Both the position numbers and the translations under genes were made by a program. This document shows, in pieces, positions 42,501 to 51,385 of a stretch of DNA of 64,000 nt. The stretch spans positions 149,501 to 213,500 of the forward strand of contig JACJXU010000002.1 of NCBI GenBank assembly GCA_020636475.1, in the 5' to 3' direction. Positions within the stretch are counted from its first letter, which is position 1, and the number at the start of each line of letters is the position of its first letter. This stretch comes from Chitinophagales bacterium. Lineage in GTDB: Bacteria > Bacteroidota > Bacteroidia > Chitinophagales > UBA2359. Below the pieces are notes generated by a model that was given only the letters and a program-made list of their open reading frames with translations, was not told the origin of the DNA and made no database searches.

Positions 42501-44363
42501 GTATTTTACAATGCACTAATTGACGTTGGTGTAATAGTTTATTATGGTGCATCTTCCCCATTTTCAAATGGTTATAGTTTTTCGGTTATTAATAATTGCA
42601 CGGGTGAAATAGCTGTGCTGGAAGATGTGGATGCTTGTAGAAAAATTTGCACACCTTACTCCATAGACGATATCGCCTATTCGGCAAAATATGAGGAGGC
42701 AATAATATTGAGTGAAGAAATACTGCGGAATAGTGCTTTGCCCGGCAAATTATGGGAAAAATATAGTAGAATGGAACTCTGCGAAGTATCGGAAAACGGC
42801 GGTAAAATCATACAAAGCGAACACGGAACGTACATTTACAATCCGCCATCGGGAGAAACATTGGTTTCGGATAAAATATGTGCCACGCTTTATAATGAAC
42901 ACAACGAATCGGAAGAGACGTACATAGACCTAAAATTTTTAGACCAACAAGACCCGCAACTCAGTATTTCCACCGACTGTAGCCATTCCGCCGAAACCTA
43001 CGATGTAATAATAGGGCTATTGGGCGAATGTGAAGAAGGCTACACTTGGACGAACAACAAAGGTGCAAACACTGGCGGACAATGTAAAATAGCCCGCAAC
43101 ACACCTTTGAAACTCACCTTTTTAAAAGAAAACGATTACAATCTCACCTTCACCAACAACTGCACCGGCGAAAGTGTCACCATTTCCGGCGAAGCGGAAT
43201 GTGCAATATATACGACCATTGATGCCATAGACGATAGGCAAGATGCCGTTGAATACGGCAATCCTATCACGATAGTAGGCGAAACCTTATTGTTAAATGA
43301 TTTTGGCGATAGCATTAGCCTGCAATCGGTTTGCATCGAATCCGAAAACGGCGGTACTGTTATAAACAACGGCGATGGCACTTATACGTACAATCCTCCG
43401 GCGGATACAGCATTTTTAGCAACCGACAACTTCTGTTACACCATTGTAGATGCGAATGGCGATACCGCTACGGCAAATGTGATATTTTACTTTTACAATA
43501 ACCCGCAAGATGACCCTACCTTAATGCTTACTACCCATTGCCAAGTTTATGATGAAGGCGTATCTAATGGCTATTTCGATTTACTTATAACGATATTCGG
43601 TAAATGTATGGAAGGCTATACTTGGGTTAGCAATGACCCAACCCAAGCTTATAGCGGAGAAATACAATTGGATTCTCTTACTAAAGTAGCTTACCTACAA
43701 TTAGTGCTACCCTCCGATAATGAGCGAGGTTACGATATTACGATTACCAGCAAATGTACGGGTATCTCACAAAATCTATCGCAATGGGTCTATTGTTCAT
43801 CATTTATTTGTTCTCTGCCTATATGTAATATTTTTGATGGAAGAGTATTAGCGCAAGGAAATGAATTGACGTGGAGATACTTTATTGTAAACGAAGATAT
43901 CGCGTATTTTACCTTGGCGCGCGCTATAGATGGGGTGACTTTTGAACCTATAGGAAAAATAATGCCCGATCTAACAAATTCTACGGAATATGTCTTTTTA
44001 GACCAAGATGCACCGGAAGGTGTAAGTTATTACCGCTTGTCGTGGACAGATACGAGTGGCGTGGAGGATAAGTATAATATAATACCAACCTTGACAAGAG
44101 ACAAAGCCAGCACAGATGCAATTTGTGTATATCCCAATCCAACAAAGGAAACACTATACCTCGACTATGCCAGCAAAACAACCGCCGAATCATCCTTGAA
44201 AATATACGACATTTGGGGTAGGGTAGTGCTGGAAAAATCTTTGGCAACGTATGCAGGGTTCAACCAAGAACAACTAAACATTGCAGATTTTGCGCCCGGC
44301 ACTTATTTTTTAGTATTGATTGACGGCGATAAGAAAACGAGTACAAAATTTATCAAGAAATAG
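39579..44363 (+). CDS. Giant secreted repeat protein with T9SS sorting domain
   Basis: 1594 residues. A signal peptide (MKTPIYLQKIHWFMLLLGSMML, cut near SARVLA) is followed by seven A-B module pairs and a sorting domain. A modules (~105 residues) contain S-V-C-P/I-E-S-x-N-G-G-T, N-G-D-G-T-Y-T-Y and D-S-F-C-Y-T-I and resemble the VCBS/cadherin-like domains of adhesins. B modules (~90 residues) contain C-x-E-G-Y-T-W-x-N-N and N-N-C-T-G-E-x-x-x-I-S-G-E-A-D-C; I do not recognise them. Two subtypes of A alternate, giving a ~1.17-kb higher-order unit. The C-terminus (YPNPTKETLYLDY to GTYFLVLIDGDKK) is a type A sorting domain. It is probably a large surface adhesin or matrix protein. Confidence 0.85.
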   Translation: MKTPIYLQKIHWFMLLLGSMMLCQSARVLASDKANTKKIVVIATDDYLPAVAFGETVTVLSSILLSNDVGTGLQLQSVCPESVNGGTIVNNGNGTYTYYPPAGVNFLATDSFCYTIIDTNSDTATANVVLTFTGEEIQDPMFDSDIICHFCNENEYILSIGHYNLIIAVVGTCPQGYSWINNLNTAESGEIVMDESLGVGYLSLEFMYQYFVGEYSISIIDNCTQETYLIEDEYVQCAILEGPGINHLTQYATYGEPININAETLYQSNFGDFYPSDIDFIYCETSENGGTFTENGDGTFTYIPPVGVASLSNDIVCLTMDYGGGSGYQTYLELVFTNVQDPQFDINMQCCGYLEEDEVYVGFDVKGVCEEGYTWINNNNPTESGQVFVMYENYDDVGFIVNKTEGYNLTFTNNCTGEIVTISGEADCPNIIPIAATDDPQTATEYGTPVTIVGETLLLNDTGDGIQLQSVCPESENGGTIVNNGDGTYTYYPPAGVNFLATDSFCYTIIDTNSDTATAEVVLTFTGEEIQDPILAASTECINCDDFLFRLFNLTITVLGNCEQGYTWVNNLNPNQGGDVTYDALSGVGVIYLTNLPSDNGNGYDITVINECTGETATVASMVDCVYDLFFWPGFIPLGVNYSTQIVITQDMINEFTYNFFGFSYNYENVEFCNVSENSGTFADNGDGTYLYTAPVGVDSLLSDIICVSIYNEQNNYTEETYLELIFADIQDPQFETNLLCCSSGDIFAHFLIKGVCEEGYTWVNNNDTTQGGMIYCYIVCLENLIFQIDETTGYNYTFTNNCTGESVTISGEADCGYNTINIPIEALDDPQPPVAYGNPITITIAYLAYNDYGDGPVVQSLCSESANGGTIIDNGDGTATYYPPTEVSYLPTDSFCYEMTDATGQTDMANVIFNFTENQSIDPILEATQECGWEESGNNITPSGLYNLYITVLGDCDEGYTWVNNYTPSQGGEVFYNALIDVGVIVYYGASSPFSNGYSFSVINNCTGEIAVLEDVDACRKICTPYSIDDIAYSAKYEEAIILSEEILRNSALPGKLWEKYSRMELCEVSENGGKIIQSEHGTYIYNPPSGETLVSDKICATLYNEHNESEETYIDLKFLDQQDPQLSISTDCSHSAETYDVIIGLLGECEEGYTWTNNKGANTGGQCKIARNTPLKLTFLKENDYNLTFTNNCTGESVTISGEAECAIYTTIDAIDDRQDAVEYGNPITIVGETLLLNDFGDSISLQSVCIESENGGTVINNGDGTYTYNPPADTAFLATDNFCYTIVDANGDTATANVIFYFYNNPQDDPTLMLTTHCQVYDEGVSNGYFDLLITIFGKCMEGYTWVSNDPTQAYSGEIQLDSLTKVAYLQLVLPSDNERGYDITITSKCTGISQNLSQWVYCSSFICSLPICNIFDGRVLAQGNELTWRYFIVNEDIAYFTLARAIDGVTFEPIGKIMPDLTNSTEYVFLDQDAPEGVSYYRLSWTDTSGVEDKYNIIPTLTRDKASTDAICVYPNPTKETLYLDYASKTTAESSLKIYDIWGRVVLEKSLATYAGFNQEQLNIADFAPGTYFLVLIDGDKKTSTKFIKK

Positions 44364-44562
44364 CAACTAATACTAAAATCGAATAGCTATTGCGTATTAA
44401 AAAAGGAAAAAAGTGTCGTTTCTTTTGCTTCGTTTTCTTTGGACAAGCAAAGAAAATGAAGAAGTCCCCAAGCATAGTTTTGCCCCCAAAGTTTCGGAGT
44501 AGATACTTACCCTTAATAATACCAAAACCAATACGCAACTTTCATACTATTTTGGTATAATT
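44364..44562. repeat. Dispersed repeat R, copy 1
   Basis: From about 44374: CGAATAGCTATTGCGTATTAAAAAAGG, then a T-rich block with CAAAGAAAATGAAG and, from 44517, ATACCAAAACCAATACGCAACTTTCATACT. The same order, with an extra ~140-bp insert, is at 58514-58812. A shorter copy of its start is at 56752-56783, within the IS1634 duplication. There is no gene. Confidence 0.75.
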
Positions 44563-44767
44563 TTATACCGGAATTTTTTTAGAGTACAACTCTCCGCGCC
44601 TTTGCGCCTTGGCGTGATAATAAAAACCAAGTCCACGCAAAGCCGCAGAGAGAATAGCAATAATTTATACCGGAATTTTTTTAGAGTACAACTCTCCGCG
44701 CCTTTGCGCCTTGGCGTGATAATAAAAACTAAGTCCACGCAAAGCCGCAGAGTAATAATTTATGCTC
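44563..44767. repeat. Tandem 102-bp dispersed repeat, two copies
   Basis: TTATACCGGAATTTTTTT begins at 44563 and again at 44665, period 102. Each unit has GCGCCTTTGCGCCTTGGCG, a small palindrome, and ACGCAAAGCCGCAGAG. The related copy at 30283-30400 is in reverse orientation. The minus-strand frame across it is an artefact of the repeat. Confidence 0.8.
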
Positions 44768-44819
44768 AATTTTTTTTGAACGCTTACTTCGTATTACATT
44801 TGCCCTAAACTTTTCCCGC

Positions 44820-45653
44820 ATGTACACAAGTATAAAGTCGAAGCCCGAAGTGCATATTTTTAGCAGTGTTTTGTTCCAAACCAACACTACTTTGCTTGTT
44901 TTTCCTACGCAACTTCTATTAGTCGATCCGAACTATACACCCCAAGAACTTGCCGACATAGCTGCATTTATCCAACAAAATTTTCCCGATAAAAAGATTA
45001 ATTTGTTCTTCACCCATTCCGATTACGACCACGTAGTGGGTTATGGTATTTTCCAAAATGCGGCGCATGGCATAATGTCGGCACCAATGGCAGCCTTGCC
45101 CTCCGAGCGAAAAAAAGATATTTTGCAAGAAATAAAAATCACCGATGCCACTTGGTACATAGAACGCTCGCCCGAAACCCTCATTTTCCCCCCAAAAGAT
45201 ATCGTTATCGAAAAAGACGGTCAGTTGTGGGAAATAGACGGCTATCAAGTTCGGTTTTATTTTGCGCCCGGACACACTGCCGACGGATTAGTTTGCTTTG
45301 TCAATGATATTTGCATTTGCGGCGATTATTTGTGTGATACCGAATTTCCTTTTATTTACCACAGTTTTGAAGCCTACCGCAACACTTTGCAAAAATTGTC
45401 GCAACTCTTTAAACAGTACGATACGCGTATTTTGCTGAGTGGACATGGAAAAGTAGCTGCCAAGAGCGCGGAAATAGAACATCGTTTATTGCTTGCCAAT
45501 CAGTATTTAGAAGATATTGAAAAAGAGGTAATTAGCGGTATTCCGTTAGATGAAAACTACTTGCAAAAACAATATCCTTTTTGGTGGGGAATAAAAAAAT
45601 TCCATCACGAAAATTTAGCTTTATTGCGAAAAGAAAAGTCGGGCGGCAGCTAA
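44820..45653 (+). CDS. Metallo-beta-lactamase fold hydrolase
   Basis: 277 residues. Zinc ligands of the metallo-beta-lactamase fold are in order: THSDYDHVVG (a variant of HxHxDH with Ser at the second position), APGHTADGLVCF, GDYLCD and a late LLSGHGKVA. The HSDYDH variant is unusual but found in some family members. Such proteins hydrolyse thioesters, phosphodiesters or beta-lactams; no specific role is visible. It is convergent with lpxB, overlapping by 4 bases. The start at ATG 44820 gives a normal length. Confidence 0.85.
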   Translation: MYTSIKSKPEVHIFSSVLFQTNTTLLVFPTQLLLVDPNYTPQELADIAAFIQQNFPDKKINLFFTHSDYDHVVGYGIFQNAAHGIMSAPMAALPSERKKDILQEIKITDATWYIERSPETLIFPPKDIVIEKDGQLWEIDGYQVRFYFAPGHTADGLVCFVNDICICGDYLCDTEFPFIYHSFEAYRNTLQKLSQLFKQYDTRILLSGHGKVAAKSAEIEHRLLLANQYLEDIEKEVISGIPLDENYLQKQYPFWWGIKKFHHENLALLRKEKSGGS

Positions 45654-46768
45654 GTTTTTTCAGATAAAAAATGTACAATTTCTGCTGCTGCACGTTCCGA
45701 AGCACCTTCGCCACCCAAAGATTTTGCTATTTGCTCGTAGTCGGCAAGCATTTGTGTTCTTACGGAAGCATTGTACAATAAGTTGTAAAGAGATTTTTGC
45801 AAATTTTCGCGCGTAAAATTTTCCTGAATCAACTCTTCCACCACCGCTCGGTCGGCAATAAGATTTACTAATGAAATGTAGCGAACATTTACCAACTGTT
45901 TGCCAATCCAAAACGAAATAGGGCTGCTTTTATACACTACCACTTGCGGCACTTTCCAGAGCGCGGTTTCCAAAGTTGCCGTACCCGAACCCACCAAAGC
46001 TGCATCGGCATGTTGCAAAATGTTGTACGTATCGTTGTAAATGCGCTTCACCGAAGTCGGAATTTCAAATTCGGTAAAAAAGGCATCATCTAAGGAAGGA
46101 GCCGCTGCCAACACAAACTGACAGTCCGAAAACTGCGGAATAACTTCCAACAACACAGGCAATATTTTTCGCACCTCTTGCTTGCGACTTCCGGGCAGTA
46201 AGGCAACTAATTTTTTAGCCGTATCAAGTTGATATTTTTCGTAAAAATTATTTTCTCCCCGAAATTTTTTGATAGCATCTAAAAGTGGATGACCCACAAA
46301 ATCTACCTCCATTTGGTATTTTTTATAAAAATCTTTTTCAAAAGGCAAAATTACCAACATTTTGTCCACGCTTTTTTTGATGTCTTTGGCGCGCGAAGCA
46401 TGCCAAGCCCATATTTGCGGCGAAATGTAATAAATAACCCGAATGCCCTCTTTTTTCAAATGCTTTGCCATACGCAAATTAAAACCCGGATAATCCACCA
46501 AAATCACGGCATCGGGTTTGTATTGAGCAATATCTTCTTTGCAAAAGCGAAAATTGCGCAAAATAGTACGCAAATTAAGCAATACTTCCACAAAGCCCAT
46601 AAACGCCAAGTCGCGATAATGCTTTACAATAGTAGCTCCCGCCGCTTGCATCAAGTCGCCGCCCCACGCCCGAAATTCTGCTTGTGGGTCTTTTCCTTTA
46701 AGCGCGTAAATAAGATTTGACGCATGCAAATCGCCCGAAGCCTCGCCTGCAATGATGTAATACTTCAT
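45650..46768 (-). CDS. lpxB: Lipid-A-disaccharide synthase
   Basis: About 372 residues from ATG 46768 (MKYYIIAGEASGDLHASNL); an in-frame upstream ATG at 46795 adds nine residues. Signatures: the N-terminal GEASGDLHA, FMGFVEVL, VILVDYPGFNLR, YYISPQIWAWH and, in the C-terminal half, LLPGSRKQEV and GSGTATLE. LpxB joins UDP-diacylglucosamine to lipid X in lipid A synthesis at the inner membrane. It is probably expressed with surE and the small membrane gene upstream on the minus strand. Confidence 0.96.
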   Translation of the reverse strand: MKYYIIAGEASGDLHASNLIYALKGKDPQAEFRAWGGDLMQAAGATIVKHYRDLAFMGFVEVLLNLRTILRNFRFCKEDIAQYKPDAVILVDYPGFNLRMAKHLKKEGIRVIYYISPQIWAWHASRAKDIKKSVDKMLVILPFEKDFYKKYQMEVDFVGHPLLDAIKKFRGENNFYEKYQLDTAKKLVALLPGSRKQEVRKILPVLLEVIPQFSDCQFVLAAAPSLDDAFFTEFEIPTSVKRIYNDTYNILQHADAALVGSGTATLETALWKVPQVVVYKSSPISFWIGKQLVNVRYISLVNLIADRAVVEELIQENFTRENLQKSLYNLLYNASVRTQMLADYEQIAKSLGGEGASERAAAEIVHFLSEKT

Positions 46769-46825
46769 AAAAAAATGCTTTGATAAGCCGCGCAAAAATA
46801 ACGTCTAAAAATGGTTTTTGCTTGT

Positions 46826-47110
46826 TTAGGAAAAGAAACCATCTCTGAAATAAAACAAAATACCAAACGCCCCAATTACCGTAATAATCATCACAATACG
46901 CGCAGCTTCGTATCGCTTGCGGGCATACAGAAAACGCAACGGAAGCGTATTTGCCAACAGGCTGAGAATACAAATAAATCGCAACGAAAAGCCACTTATC
47001 TCATCGTGATACCAATGGACTAAAAGGGAATTAAGCCCTGAAAAAATAAAATAAGCAATAAAAGGCGTACAAAGTCCGATAATTAAGCCTGAAATGGTTT
47101 CATTGCGCAT
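46826..47110 (-). CDS. Small conserved membrane protein between surE and lpxB
   Basis: 94 residues, about three hydrophobic helices (ISGLIIGLCTPFIAYFIFSGL, LRFICILSLLANTLPLRFLYA, ARIVMIITVIGAFGILFYF). It lies 28 bases downstream of surE and 57 bases upstream of the lpxB start, all on the minus strand. It is very likely co-transcribed with both. No family function is known to me. Confidence 0.75.
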   Translation of the reverse strand: MRNETISGLIIGLCTPFIAYFIFSGLNSLLVHWYHDEISGFSLRFICILSLLANTLPLRFLYARKRYEAARIVMIITVIGAFGILFYFRDGFFS

Positions 47111-47138
47111 AAAAACAGTTTTTTAGGTAAATTTAAAC

Positions 47139-47927
47139 TTATTCGCTCAGGTCTTCCCACGATTCTTTAAGGAGGCTAATGTCGCTGTAAGAAGTGAGGT
47201 CGTACTGAATGGGTACAATACTTACGTAGCCTTCGTGCAAAGAGTTCCAGTCGGCATCGTTGTGCGTATCGCGCGCGATGAAATTTCCGGTAAGCCAGTA
47301 ATATTTTCGCCCTTGCGGGTCGGTGCGCTCATCAAAACGTTCTTCCCATTTGGCATTAGCCTGATGGCATATTTTCATGCCCTTAATTTTTTCCATCGGC
47401 AAGTCGGGAATATTCACATTGAGCAGCGCACTCTGTGGGAAACCATTTTCCAAGCAGTTGTCAATTATTTTTTCGGCATAATACTTACAAGCACGCAGGT
47501 CGGCGTGGTGACTATAGTTCAAAAACGAAAATCCGATAGCGTTTATGCCTTCAATAGCTGCTTCCATCGCCGCCGACATAGTGCCGGAATAAATAACATT
47601 GATAGCAGCATTAGAACCATGATTGATACCGCTCAAACAAAGGTCGGGGCGGCGGTGTAACACTTTGTCCACGGCTAATTTCACACAATCAACGGGCGTT
47701 CCCGAACACTCGTAGGCTTTGCTCACTTTGTCGCCAAAAATATCTACCTCCGAAAGGCGCAAGGGCTGACTAATGGTAATCGCATGTCCCATTGCCGATT
47801 GAGGTTTGTCGGGAGCTACTACATATACTTCGCCAAACTTTGCCGCCACTTCTACTAAAGCGCGAATCCCTTGCGAAACGATTCCATCATCGTTGGTTAC
47901 GAGAATGATAGGGCGATTTTTTTCCAT
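47139..47927 (-). CDS. surE: 5'/3'-nucleotidase SurE
   Basis: 262 residues. The SurE signature is at the N-terminus: ILVTNDDGIVSQGIRALVEVAAKFGEVYVVAP, with the Asp pair for divalent metal, followed by GTPVDCVKLAV, LVLSGINHG-like LCLSGINHGSNAAINVIYSGTMSAAMEAA. It dephosphorylates nucleoside monophosphates and is linked to stationary phase in other bacteria. It is the first gene of the surE-small membrane-lpxB group on the minus strand. Confidence 0.96.
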   Translation of the reverse strand: MEKNRPIILVTNDDGIVSQGIRALVEVAAKFGEVYVVAPDKPQSAMGHAITISQPLRLSEVDIFGDKVSKAYECSGTPVDCVKLAVDKVLHRRPDLCLSGINHGSNAAINVIYSGTMSAAMEAAIEGINAIGFSFLNYSHHADLRACKYYAEKIIDNCLENGFPQSALLNVNIPDLPMEKIKGMKICHQANAKWEERFDERTDPQGRKYYWLTGNFIARDTHNDADWNSLHEGYVSIVPIQYDLTSYSDISLLKESWEDLSE

Positions 47928-48186
47928 GATGTTGTTTTAGGTGTTTTGCAAAAAATACGCTACAAAAATGGTATTAATTTGTGAGAAAGCGAAAAAGTGC
48001 TTCATAAGTTTACTTTAAACAAAGAAAATAGATTCATCAAAATAGATTTCAACAGCCTTTCAGAAAGTGATAAGCGGATGTATTTCTTAGTGAATTTGGA
48101 AGTAAGAAAAAGAATGTTTAAACTTTTTTTTTCTATGTGTATTATTCATATTACATTTATCGCCAATACACAAAAACTTCACAAGT

Positions 48187-48909
48187 ATGAAAAAATTAGA
48201 TATTTTAGCCATGGGCGTACATCCTGACGATGTGGAACTTGGGTGTGCAGGAACATTACTGGCACAGCATGCATTAGGAAAAAAATGTGGAATTGTTGAT
48301 TTTACTAAAGGAGAAATGGGTACGCGCGGCACGCCGGAATTGCGCCTGAAAGAAGCTGAAAATGCAGCCAAAATTTTGCAGGTAGAGGTACGTGTTAATT
48401 TGGAAATGGAAGATGTTTTTTTTGAGAATAGCTTTGAAAACAAACAAAAAGTAATCCAACAGATACGCTATTTCCAACCCGATGTAGTGCTTATTAATGC
48501 GCGTCACGACCGCCACCCCGACCACAAACGCGCCGCCGACTTGGCAAATGAAGCGTGTTTTTTGTCCGGTCTCACCAAAATTATTACCCTTGATGCCGAA
48601 AGAAAAGAACAATTGCCTTGGCGACCTCGTTTGGTGCTTCATTATATACAAGACCGCTGGCAAAATCCTGATGTAGTAGTGGATATTAGCGATTTTATGG
48701 CGCAAAAAATGGAAGCGGTAAAAGCCTTTTCTTCACAGTTTTACAACGAAGAATCCTCCGAACCCGAAACTTATATCTCTTCCAGAGCATTTTTCGATAA
48801 TCTATACACACGTGCTGCCGAAATGGGGCGCGCTTGTGGCTTCGCGTATGCAGAAGGGTTTGTTTCCTCCAAAACTTTGGGCGTGAAAGACATTACGCAC
48901 TTGTATTAA
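48187..48909 (+). CDS. bshB1: Bacillithiol biosynthesis deacetylase BshB1
   Basis: 240 residues. LmbE/PIG-L fold zinc deacetylase with AMGVHPDDVELGCAGT (the HPDDxE zinc motif), LEMEDVFF, NARHDRHPDHKRAADLANEAC and DISDFMAQKMEAVKAFSSQF. BshB1 removes the acetyl group from GlcNAc-malate. Its presence implies the bacillithiol pathway, as is common in Bacteroidota. It ends one base before the stop of the convergent priA gene. Confidence 0.93.
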   Translation: MKKLDILAMGVHPDDVELGCAGTLLAQHALGKKCGIVDFTKGEMGTRGTPELRLKEAENAAKILQVEVRVNLEMEDVFFENSFENKQKVIQQIRYFQPDVVLINARHDRHPDHKRAADLANEACFLSGLTKIITLDAERKEQLPWRPRLVLHYIQDRWQNPDVVVDISDFMAQKMEAVKAFSSQFYNEESSEPETYISSRAFFDNLYTRAAEMGRACGFAYAEGFVSSKTLGVKDITHLY

Positions 48910-48910
48910 A

Positions 48911-51385
48911 CTACGCCGGATCTACATCCAAATGTACCACCACCGATTTGTATTTTGGATGCGCGTGCATTTTTTCAATAATTTGCTGCACCGCTACTTT
49001 TATACTTTGCTGCGTTCCTGCCGAGCGCGGCATTTTTATCAATATTTCTTGTAAATACATATTGCGCACCCAAGCAACAGAAGGCGTTGCCGGACCCAAA
49101 ACCGGAATTTCTGTTTGTGCTTTCAGTTCGTTGGTGAAAATAGCCGCCGCTTCGTGTACCACTGTCTGCTTTTTGTGTTTCAAAATAATTTGCAACAAAC
49201 GGCTGTACGGCGGATACAACAAACGTTGGCGTTCAAATAGCTCGTTTTTCATATAATCCAAATAATCGTTGCGCAATACATACGCAAACAAAGGGTGCTT
49301 GGGTTGATGTGTTTGGATAATCACTTTGCCGGGAAATTGCTGCCTGCCGGCGCGTCCGCTTACTTGCAGCAACAGTTGGATGGCGCGCTCGCCCGCGCGA
49401 AAGTCAGGATAAAACAACAACTGGTCGGCACTGAGTATTCCTACTAAAGTAACGTTCTCGAAATCCAATCCCTTTGTTACCATTTGCGTGCCTACCAAAA
49501 TATCAATTTTTTTATCCTGAAAGTCTTTCAAAATTTTATAGTGTGCATCTTTTGCGGTAGTAGTATCCAAGTCCAATCGCTGAATTTGCGCATCGGGCAA
49601 AATAAGTTGCAATTCGTCTTCTAATTTTTCTGTGCCAAAGCCCAAAATTTTTAAATGTGTAGCACCACAGTCGGGACAACTCGAAGGCAAGGGAATTTGG
49701 TATTGACAATAATGACAACGCAAAGAGTCGCTGTGTTTGTGATAAGTAAGGCTCACATCGCAGCGTTTGCAGCGCGGAATCCAGTTACATTGTTCACATT
49801 CAATAATGGGCGCGTAGCCTCTTCTGTTTTTAAATAAAATTGCCTGATGCCCTTCGGACAAACATTTTTTTAGCGCATCAATCAACTCTTTGCTAAAATG
49901 CGATTGCATACTTTGCTGAACGGCTTTATTAGCCGTATCTATCAGTTCTATTTCGGGCAATTCGCCTGCGCCGTAGCGTTGTAGCAGTGGCACGTAAGCG
50001 TATTTTCCCGCTTGGGCATTGGCATAACTTTCAAAAGAAGGGGTAGCACTTCCCAAAACCACTTTTGCTTGGTGCATATAGGCAAGATACAAAGCCGTAT
50101 CGCGTGCGTGATAGCGCGGCGCGGGTTCGTATTGTTTGTAAGAAGGGTCGTGCTCTTCGTCCACAATAACTATTCCCAATTTTTTGAAAGGTAAAAAAAG
50201 TGCCGAGCGTGCGCCTACCACCAATTTGTACTCGCCGGCATATACTTTTTGCCAAATTTCTACGCGTTCTTGCTCATTAAATTTTGAGTGATAAATGCCT
50301 ACGTTATTACCAAAAACGCGCCGCAAGCGTACAATCATTTGTGCTGTAAGCGATATTTCGGGCAAAAGATACAAGGCAGTTTCGCCTTCTTTTAAATGAT
50401 AGCGAATAAGGTCAATATACACTTGGGTTTTGCCGCTGGCAGTTACGCCGTGCAGCAGTGCCACCGATTGCGATTGCTGCCAATGTGCCTGAATAATGTC
50501 GAAGGCGCGTTTTTGTGCATCGCTCAAGGAAAAGCTATTCGTTTCGGCAATGTTATCAGGCTGAGAAATGCGTGCTACTTTTTTGCTGAAGGTTTCTAAT
50601 ATTTCTTTTTCTACCAAAGATTTCAGGCTGGCATCCGATGCTTGCGCGCGTTCCAATAGTTGCGATTTGGCAACTTCTTCTATCTGCTGCGATTTGCTTA
50701 TTTGCCAAAAACTAATAAAAAGTTCTAATTGTTTGGGAGCTTTTTCCAGCGATTCTACAATAGCGCGCATGGAAGTTTCGTCGGTAGAAAAACTTGGATG
50801 TAGGCGTACAAAGGTTTGTGTTTTGGGTTTATATCGCTCGTTTAGTTCTTCTTGGGCAATAATTACGCCTTTTTGCAATAAACTTCGCAGGAGGGTGTAA
50901 ATGTTTTTTTGCTCCAGCAGTTGCTGAATTTGCTTAAAACTCAACTCATGCTGAATTTCTAAGGCTTCTACCACTACAAACTCGGAGTCGTTGAGGATAG
51001 AAGTGTCGTAATTGGATAAAGGATTGAGGCTGAAAACAGATTCACTGGATAACTTGAGGGCAGAAGGCAAAGCAGCGTGCATTACTTCGCCCAAATGGCA
51101 CAGATAGTAATTGCTAATCCACTGCCAGAACTGAAATTGCCAAGGATAAACAATAGGCGATTCATCTATCAGCGATTTGATGGATTTTAGATTACTTTCG
51201 GTTTGTGCAGTATGTGTACTTAGTGCTACCACCAAAGCGGCGTAGATTTTTTGCTTACCAAACTGTACCTCCACACGCATTCCTACTTGTATTGCATTTT
51301 GTAGTGCAGCAGGTACTTTGTACGTAAAAGTATTGGGCAAAGCTAAAGGCAAGACAACTTGCGCATAAAGGGTTTCCATAGACAC
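48911..51385 (-). CDS. priA: Primosomal protein N' (replication restart helicase)
   Basis: 824 residues. The N-terminal DNA-binding domain is followed by a helicase with Walker A GVTASGKTQ and VDEEHD, GSATPSFES and VGTQMVTKGLDFENV. Between the lobes is a zinc-binding Cys cluster: CEQCNWIPRCKRCDVSL, SLRCHYCQ and CPDCGATHL. PriA reloads replisomes at stalled forks. It is the only gene on the minus strand between the convergent bshB1 and the divergent uvrB. Confidence 0.96.
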   Translation of the reverse strand: MSMETLYAQVVLPLALPNTFTYKVPAALQNAIQVGMRVEVQFGKQKIYAALVVALSTHTAQTESNLKSIKSLIDESPIVYPWQFQFWQWISNYYLCHLGEVMHAALPSALKLSSESVFSLNPLSNYDTSILNDSEFVVVEALEIQHELSFKQIQQLLEQKNIYTLLRSLLQKGVIIAQEELNERYKPKTQTFVRLHPSFSTDETSMRAIVESLEKAPKQLELFISFWQISKSQQIEEVAKSQLLERAQASDASLKSLVEKEILETFSKKVARISQPDNIAETNSFSLSDAQKRAFDIIQAHWQQSQSVALLHGVTASGKTQVYIDLIRYHLKEGETALYLLPEISLTAQMIVRLRRVFGNNVGIYHSKFNEQERVEIWQKVYAGEYKLVVGARSALFLPFKKLGIVIVDEEHDPSYKQYEPAPRYHARDTALYLAYMHQAKVVLGSATPSFESYANAQAGKYAYVPLLQRYGAGELPEIELIDTANKAVQQSMQSHFSKELIDALKKCLSEGHQAILFKNRRGYAPIIECEQCNWIPRCKRCDVSLTYHKHSDSLRCHYCQYQIPLPSSCPDCGATHLKILGFGTEKLEDELQLILPDAQIQRLDLDTTTAKDAHYKILKDFQDKKIDILVGTQMVTKGLDFENVTLVGILSADQLLFYPDFRAGERAIQLLLQVSGRAGRQQFPGKVIIQTHQPKHPLFAYVLRNDYLDYMKNELFERQRLLYPPYSRLLQIILKHKKQTVVHEAAAIFTNELKAQTEIPVLGPATPSVAWVRNMYLQEILIKMPRSAGTQQSIKVAVQQIIEKMHAHPKYKSVVVHLDVDPA

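Noticed and set aside
44547..44738. 63-residue minus-strand frame in the 102-bp repeats
   Set aside because: The frame is a repeat artefact with two copies of the same 34-residue block.
47997..48227. 76-residue frame before bshB1
   Set aside because: Composition is not protein-like, and it overlaps the bshB1 start in another frame. Possibly a decayed gene, but not supportable.
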